Source of the DNA: SKKL01 sp046543225
GTDB lineage: Bacteria > Actinomycetota > Acidimicrobiia > Acidimicrobiales > SKKL01
Assembly: GCA_046543225.1 (NCBI GenBank)
Contig: JBKGZW010000104.1
Location: forward strand, 1-10,892
Direction of reading: 5' to 3'
DNA length: 10,892 nucleotides
Positions 7,715 through 10,892 of the stretch are shown one piece after another. How positions within the stretch are numbered: position 1 is the first letter of the stretch; every line of letters starts with the position of its first letter. The notes beneath the pieces are model-generated. The model made no database searches and was not told the origin of the DNA. It saw only the letters and a program-made list of their open reading frames with translations. Made by a program: the position numbers and the translations under genes.

Positions 7715-7851
7715 CTGATCGCTCCTGTCGTGGGTCGCTCCGATTGTGCCATTCGGCCCATCAAGGGCGCTGGGTGCCCCGCCGACAACAGAAAAGAAGG
7801 CGAGCGTCGGCGATACGGCGCTACACCCGACCGATCTGAGGTACCAGCACC
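7715..7851. promoter_or_regulatory. Divergent intergenic region between purB and the 7852 gene
   Basis: This 137-bp region should hold the promoter of the purB-C-S-Q block and that of the small zinc-protein gene. The minus-strand Shine-Dalgarno AGGAG (7726-7722) sits 7 nt before the purB GTG. For the plus gene, GAGG (7838-7841) lies 10 nt before the ATG. A near-perfect inverted repeat, AGCGTCG-GCGATA-CGGCGCT (7803-7822, one mismatch or a G-U pair), lies 29 nt before the plus start and could be an operator or leader hairpin. An A-rich tract occurs around 7790-7800. I see no clear -35/-10 pair, and the promoter claim rests on gene arrangement. Confidence 0.45.
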
Positions 7852-8253
7852 ATGGACGGACACTGCGACAAGCATGTCTTCGAGGCGACAGAAGCCACCT
7901 GCCGCCACTGCGGAGGCGACTTCTGCGGAGACTGTCTCGTGTACGCCCACGGACCGAAGAAGCCGCCGTTGTGTGTGAGCTGTGCGCTGGCGGCGGCGGG
8001 GATCCGATCGACCGCAGCCCGCCCGGTCGTGCGGTCCAAGCGCGAGATCAAGCGCGAGGAGAAGACCAGGAAGCGTGCTCGGAAGCTGGCTGCCAAGGCC
8101 AGCACCTCGGTCTCCACCGATGCACTGTTCGACGCCAAGCCGCTCAGCGACTCGCCAGCCGGCGGTGCCCCGGGCCCCCGCGGAGTCGAGTTCGAGTTCA
8201 CGATCAACGACGACGGGACCGTCGACCGCCCCGAGGAACGCCAGGCCAGCTGA
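7852..8253 (+). CDS. Small B-box-like zinc-binding protein of unknown function
   Basis: The 133-residue product has a cysteine-rich N-terminus that reads as two zinc sites. The pairs are C5-x2-H8, C17-x2-C20, C25-x2-C28 and C41-x2-C44, a spacing reminiscent of B-box or cross-brace zinc fingers. The segment PPLCVSCALAAAGIR closes the domain. Residues 62-83 are very basic and probably helical (RSKREIKREEKTRKRARK). The last 50 residues are Gly/Pro/Asp-rich and look partly disordered, ending in an acidic beta-like stretch (VEFEFTINDDGTVD). No signal peptide or membrane helix is visible, so it is probably cytoplasmic. Similar short Cys-rich proteins are, to my recollection, found in actinobacteria without assigned function. 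The ATG at 7852 has a spaced GAGG. The gene is antisense to the flanking purD and purB; a link to purine control is only a guess. Confidence 0.88.
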   Translation: MDGHCDKHVFEATEATCRHCGGDFCGDCLVYAHGPKKPPLCVSCALAAAGIRSTAARPVVRSKREIKREEKTRKRARKLAAKASTSVSTDALFDAKPLSDSPAGGAPGPRGVEFEFTINDDGTVDRPEERQAS

Positions 8254-8281
8254 ACCGGATCCCCGGGTCGCGCTCATCGCC
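8254..8281. other. Convergent gap between the 7852 gene and purD
   Basis: Only 28 bp separate the stop codons of the converging genes. It contains a GGATCCCCGGG stretch but no stable stem followed by T residues. Transcripts from the two sides probably overlap at their 3' ends unless terminated otherwise. Confidence 0.3.
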
Positions 8282-9526
8282 TCACCCATCGCTCGCCACG
8301 ACCGCCCCGGCAACGGCGCCGAGGGCGATGTCGCGGCGAGCGTGCTTTCCGCGCCAGGAGATCGTGTCGAGGGCGTCGTAGGCGCGGGCGCGGGCCTCGG
8401 TGAGGGTGGGCGCCAGCGCGGTGACCGACAGGACCCGACCACCGGCGGTGATCAGGTGTCCCTCGTCGTCGCGGCCGACCCCGGCACCATAGATCGAGAC
8501 GCCGTCCATGGCCTGGGCCTGCTCGAGGCCCTCGATGCGGTCGCCTGTGCGCGGTGAGGTGGGATAGCCCTCGGTGGCGGCGACCACGGTGACCGCGGCG
8601 TCGTCGACGAAGGTGGGTTCGCTCGCCAGTTCGCCCGAGGCCGCCTCGGCCAACAGGGCGGCGAGGTCGCCGGCGTAGCGGGGCAGCACCACCTGGGCCT
8701 CGGGGTCGCCGAAGCGGACGTTGTACTCGACCAGCTTGGGCCCCTCGGGGGTGAGCATGAGCCCCGCGTAGAGCACGCCGCGGTAGTCGATGCCACGGTC
8801 GCGCAACGTGGCGAGGGTGGGTTCGACGAACCGGTCCATGATCTGGCCGACCAGCTCGTCGTCGACGATCGGCACCGGGGAGTAGGCCCCCATGCCGCCG
8901 GTGTTGGGGCCCTGGTCGCCGTCGAAGGTGCGCTTGTAGTCCTGGGCGGGAGCGAGGGGTACCGCCCGCTGGCCGTCGCAGATCGCCAGCAGCGACAGCT
9001 CGGGGCCGGTCATGCCCTCCTCGATCACCACGGTGCGGCCGGCGTCGCCGAAGCGGTCGCCCGACAGGTAGCCGGCAACGGCCTCGGAGGCTTCGGCCCG
9101 GTCGGCGGTGACGAGCACGCCCTTGCCGGCGGCGAGCCCGTCGGTCTTGATGACATAGAGGTCGCCGAGGGTGTCGAGGTACGCCTCGGCTCGGGCCTGG
9201 TCGGTGAAGGTGGCGTGACGAGCGGTGGGGACGTCGGCGCTGGCGGCGATCTCCTTCATCCACGCCTTGGAGCCCTCGAGGTGTGCGCCGTCGGCACCCG
9301 GCCCGAACACCAGCTTGGTCTGGGCCCGCAACCGGTCGGCGAGGCCGTCGACCAGTGGCGCCTCGGGGCCGACGACGAACAGGTCGGCGTCGATCGACTC
9401 GGGTGGGGTGTCGGTCGACCCGGGGACGAGCGGGTTGCCGGGGGCGACCACGACCTCGGCGGTGCGGCCCAGCACGTCGGCGAGCACGTGCTCACGGGCA
9501 CCGTTGCCGACGACACAGACCTTCAT
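8282..9526 (-). CDS. purD: Phosphoribosylamine-glycine ligase PurD (GAR synthetase)
   Basis: PurD joins phosphoribosylamine and glycine with ATP to form GAR, directly consuming the unstable product of PurF. The 414-residue protein is an ATP-grasp enzyme. It shows the N-terminal MKVCVVGNGAREH motif, VVGPEAPLVDG (51-61), the ATP-binding KTDGLAAGKGV (127-137), GPNTGGMGAYSP (207-218) and the family signature RFGDPEAQ (271-278). The C-terminal domain ends with the usual GKHARRDIA region. The stretch from PGN (29-31) to VVGPE (51-55) is about 15 residues shorter than the usual bacterial form, leaving a compact N-terminal domain; ATP-grasp residues are intact. A near-ideal Shine-Dalgarno precedes the ATG, and purA ends 12 nt upstream, so it is cotranscribed with purA. 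Confidence 0.97.
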   Translation of the reverse strand: MKVCVVGNGAREHVLADVLGRTAEVVVAPGNPLVPGSTDTPPESIDADLFVVGPEAPLVDGLADRLRAQTKLVFGPGADGAHLEGSKAWMKEIAASADVPTARHATFTDQARAEAYLDTLGDLYVIKTDGLAAGKGVLVTADRAEASEAVAGYLSGDRFGDAGRTVVIEEGMTGPELSLLAICDGQRAVPLAPAQDYKRTFDGDQGPNTGGMGAYSPVPIVDDELVGQIMDRFVEPTLATLRDRGIDYRGVLYAGLMLTPEGPKLVEYNVRFGDPEAQVVLPRYAGDLAALLAEAASGELASEPTFVDDAAVTVVAATEGYPTSPRTGDRIEGLEQAQAMDGVSIYGAGVGRDDEGHLITAGGRVLSVTALAPTLTEARARAYDALDTISWRGKHARRDIALGAVAGAVVASDG

Positions 9527-9529
9527 GGG

Positions 9530-9536
9530 ACCTCCT
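9530..9536 (-). promoter_or_regulatory. Strong Shine-Dalgarno of purD
   Basis: The 12-nt gap after purA reads CCAGGAGGTCCC on the minus strand. AGGAGGT is a full match to the 16S rRNA anti-Shine-Dalgarno end, 3 nt before the ATG. It is the strongest ribosome site in the window and contrasts with the weak sites of purL and purF, so PurD may be translated efficiently relative to its neighbours. Confidence 0.8.
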
Positions 9537-9538
9537 GG

Positions 9539-10819
9539 TCAGGCGGCGTAGTGGATGAACTGCTCGCGGCCGGGACCGACCCCGACCAGGCGGATGGGCA
9601 CCCCCACCTGGTCCTCCAGGAAGTCGAGGTAGGCCTGGGTCGTCTTCGGGAGCTGGCTGCGTTCGGTGGCACCGCTGATGTCGGTGTCCCAGCCGGGCAG
9701 CTCCTCGTAGATCGGCGTGCACTTGTGCAGCACCGACTGGTGGTAGGGCATCGCCTCGATGCGCTCGCCCTCGTAGTCGTAGGCGACGCACACCTTGAGC
9801 GGACCGAGGCCCCCGAGGATGTCGAGCTTGGTGATGGCGAGCTCGGACATGGAGTTGAGGCGCACGGCGTGGCGCATCATCACCGCGTCGAACCAGCCGG
9901 GGCGGCGGCGGCGCTTGGTGTTGACCCCGTACTCGTGGCCCTTCTCGACGATGGTGTCGCCGAGGTCGTCGAGCAGCTCGGTGGGGAACGGGCCCGACCC
10001 GACCCGGGTGACATAGGCCTTGCCGATGCCGATCACCCGGTCGATGTGGCGGGGACCGATCCCGGCGCCCGTGCAGGCGCCGCCGGCGACCGGGTTGGAC
10101 GAGGTGACGTAGGGATAGGTGCCGTGGTCGAGGTCGAGGAAGGTGGCCTGGGCGCCTTCGAGCAGCACGTGCTGGCCGGCTTCGAGCGCCTCGTGGACCA
10201 GGCCGACGGTGTCGGCGATGTGGGGTTCGAGGCGGGGCAGGTAGACCTCGAGGTAGTCGTGGGCGATGGCGTCGGCGTCGGCGGGGAGCCGGTTGAACAC
10301 CTTGGCCAGGATCGAGTTCTTCTCCTTGAGCACCTGCTCGAGCTTCTCGCGGAAGATCTTGGGGTCGAGCAGGTCCTGGACGCGGATGCCGACCCGGGAG
10401 GACTTGTCGGCATAGGCCGGGCCGATGCCCCGCTTGGTGGTGCCCAGCTTGTTGCGGCCCAGACGACGCTCGATCAACATGTCGAGCTCTTGGTGGTAGG
10501 GCAGGATCAGGTGGGCGTTGCCGCTGAGCTTGAGCTTGGACGTGCTGATCCCCTTGGACTCGAGCATGTCCATCTCGGCGATCAGGACCTTGGGATCGAC
10601 CACGACGCCGTTGCCGATGACGGTGACGATGTGGTCATAGAGGGCACCGCTGGGGACGAGCTGGAGGCCGAAGGACTCACCGTCGACGACGATGGTGTGC
10701 CCCGCGTTGTGGCCGCCCTGGTAGCGGACGACCATCGACATCTCCTTGGCAACGAGGTCGGTGAACTTCCCCTTGCCCTCATCGCCCCACTGGGACCCGA
10801 CGAGAACGGTGGCTGGCAC
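9539..10819 (-). CDS. purA: Adenylosuccinate synthetase PurA
   Basis: PurA makes adenylosuccinate from IMP and aspartate using GTP, the first step of the AMP branch. The 426-residue protein has the GTP-binding P-loop region QWGDEGKGK (10-18), the second signature YQGGHNAGHT (33-42), GTTKRGIGPAYADK (126-139) and the GTP base-specificity motif TKLDILGG (330-337). The aspartate loop reads YGVNTKRRRRPGW (297-309); the normal family sequence is T-G-R-x-R-R, so Lys302 stands where Gly is expected. The arginines that bind aspartate appear present. The start is GTG at 10819-10817, giving the conserved VLVGSQWGDEG N-terminus at normal length, with a weak AGAGA-type ribosome site. It is the first gene of the purA-purD unit. 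Confidence 0.97.
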   Translation of the reverse strand: MPATVLVGSQWGDEGKGKFTDLVAKEMSMVVRYQGGHNAGHTIVVDGESFGLQLVPSGALYDHIVTVIGNGVVVDPKVLIAEMDMLESKGISTSKLKLSGNAHLILPYHQELDMLIERRLGRNKLGTTKRGIGPAYADKSSRVGIRVQDLLDPKIFREKLEQVLKEKNSILAKVFNRLPADADAIAHDYLEVYLPRLEPHIADTVGLVHEALEAGQHVLLEGAQATFLDLDHGTYPYVTSSNPVAGGACTGAGIGPRHIDRVIGIGKAYVTRVGSGPFPTELLDDLGDTIVEKGHEYGVNTKRRRRPGWFDAVMMRHAVRLNSMSELAITKLDILGGLGPLKVCVAYDYEGERIEAMPYHQSVLHKCTPIYEELPGWDTDISGATERSQLPKTTQAYLDFLEDQVGVPIRLVGVGPGREQFIHYAA

Positions 10820-10892
10820 GCGCGTCTCTCTTTCGAAACAGCCGGGTGTGACGTCACATGGTACCGCCCCCCGCTGGTGGGGCTGGAATCAA
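10820..10892 (-). promoter_or_regulatory. purA leader with palindromes
   Basis: The 73 bp upstream of purA to the window edge contain three perfect palindromes: TGTGACGTCACA (10847-10858), TTTCGAAA (10831-10838) and GGTACC (10860-10865). CCCC-ACCAGC-GGGG on the minus strand could form a small hairpin upstream. A TTGATT at the very edge could be a -35 element, but the spacing to any -10 is too long (about 23 nt). The 12-bp palindrome is the best operator candidate in the window. No known regulator can be named from it. Confidence 0.35.

Noticed and set aside
6221..7978. A 585-codon plus-strand open frame opposite purB, ending inside the zinc-protein gene
   Set aside because: The translation is repetitive Gly/Val/Asp-rich sequence; the minus strand encodes a full PurB with all motifs, so this is a shadow frame.
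1..10892. Search for a CRISPR array, tRNA, insertion sequence, prophage or defence genes
   Set aside because: No regularly spaced repeats, cloverleaf-like sequence, transposase motif or terminal inverted repeats were seen; the window is core metabolism plus two small unknown genes.

Overview
The window is a purine nucleotide biosynthesis cluster from a GC-rich bacterium, with nearly all genes on the minus strand. Hand-counted 60-base lines in pur genes reach about 73% GC. GTG starts are frequent (purA, purB, purC, purF), and FGAM synthase is the three-subunit PurS/PurQ/PurL type. PurF carries an actinobacterial-style N-terminal propeptide before its Cys. Together these suggest an actinobacterium, possibly an Acidimicrobiia relative; that finer placement is inference from protein style, not from a marker gene.

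Reading along the minus strand from the right edge, block 1 (10819-8282) holds purA then purD, 12 nt apart. Block 2 (7714-4414) holds purB, purC, purS and purQ, very tightly packed with gaps of 7 and 4 nt and then a 4-nt ATGA overlap. Block 3 (3807 to the left edge) holds purL then purF, and purF runs off the window before its stop codon. Two small plus-strand genes separate the blocks: a cysteine-rich putative zinc-binding protein (7852-8253) between purD and purB, and a basic, Lys/Arg-rich helical protein (3955-4374) between purQ and purL. Each small gene is divergent from the pur block on its left (137- and 147-bp intergenic regions) and convergent with the pur block on its right (28 and 39 bp). 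The two divergent intergenic regions are therefore the likely promoter regions of blocks 2 and 3.

The enzymes cover step 1 (PurF, PRPP to phosphoribosylamine), step 2 (PurD, GAR), the FGAM step (PurLQS), the SAICAR step (PurC), the succinyl-lyase step (PurB, which acts twice) and the first step of the AMP branch (PurA). The other pathway genes (purM, purN, purE/K, purH and the GMP branch) are not in the window. The least explained content is the pair of antisense-oriented small genes, a Gly-to-Lys change in the normally invariant aspartate-binding loop of PurA, a shortened PurD N-terminal domain, and several palindromes or hairpins in the leaders. No RNA gene, mobile element, CRISPR array or large repeat was seen.
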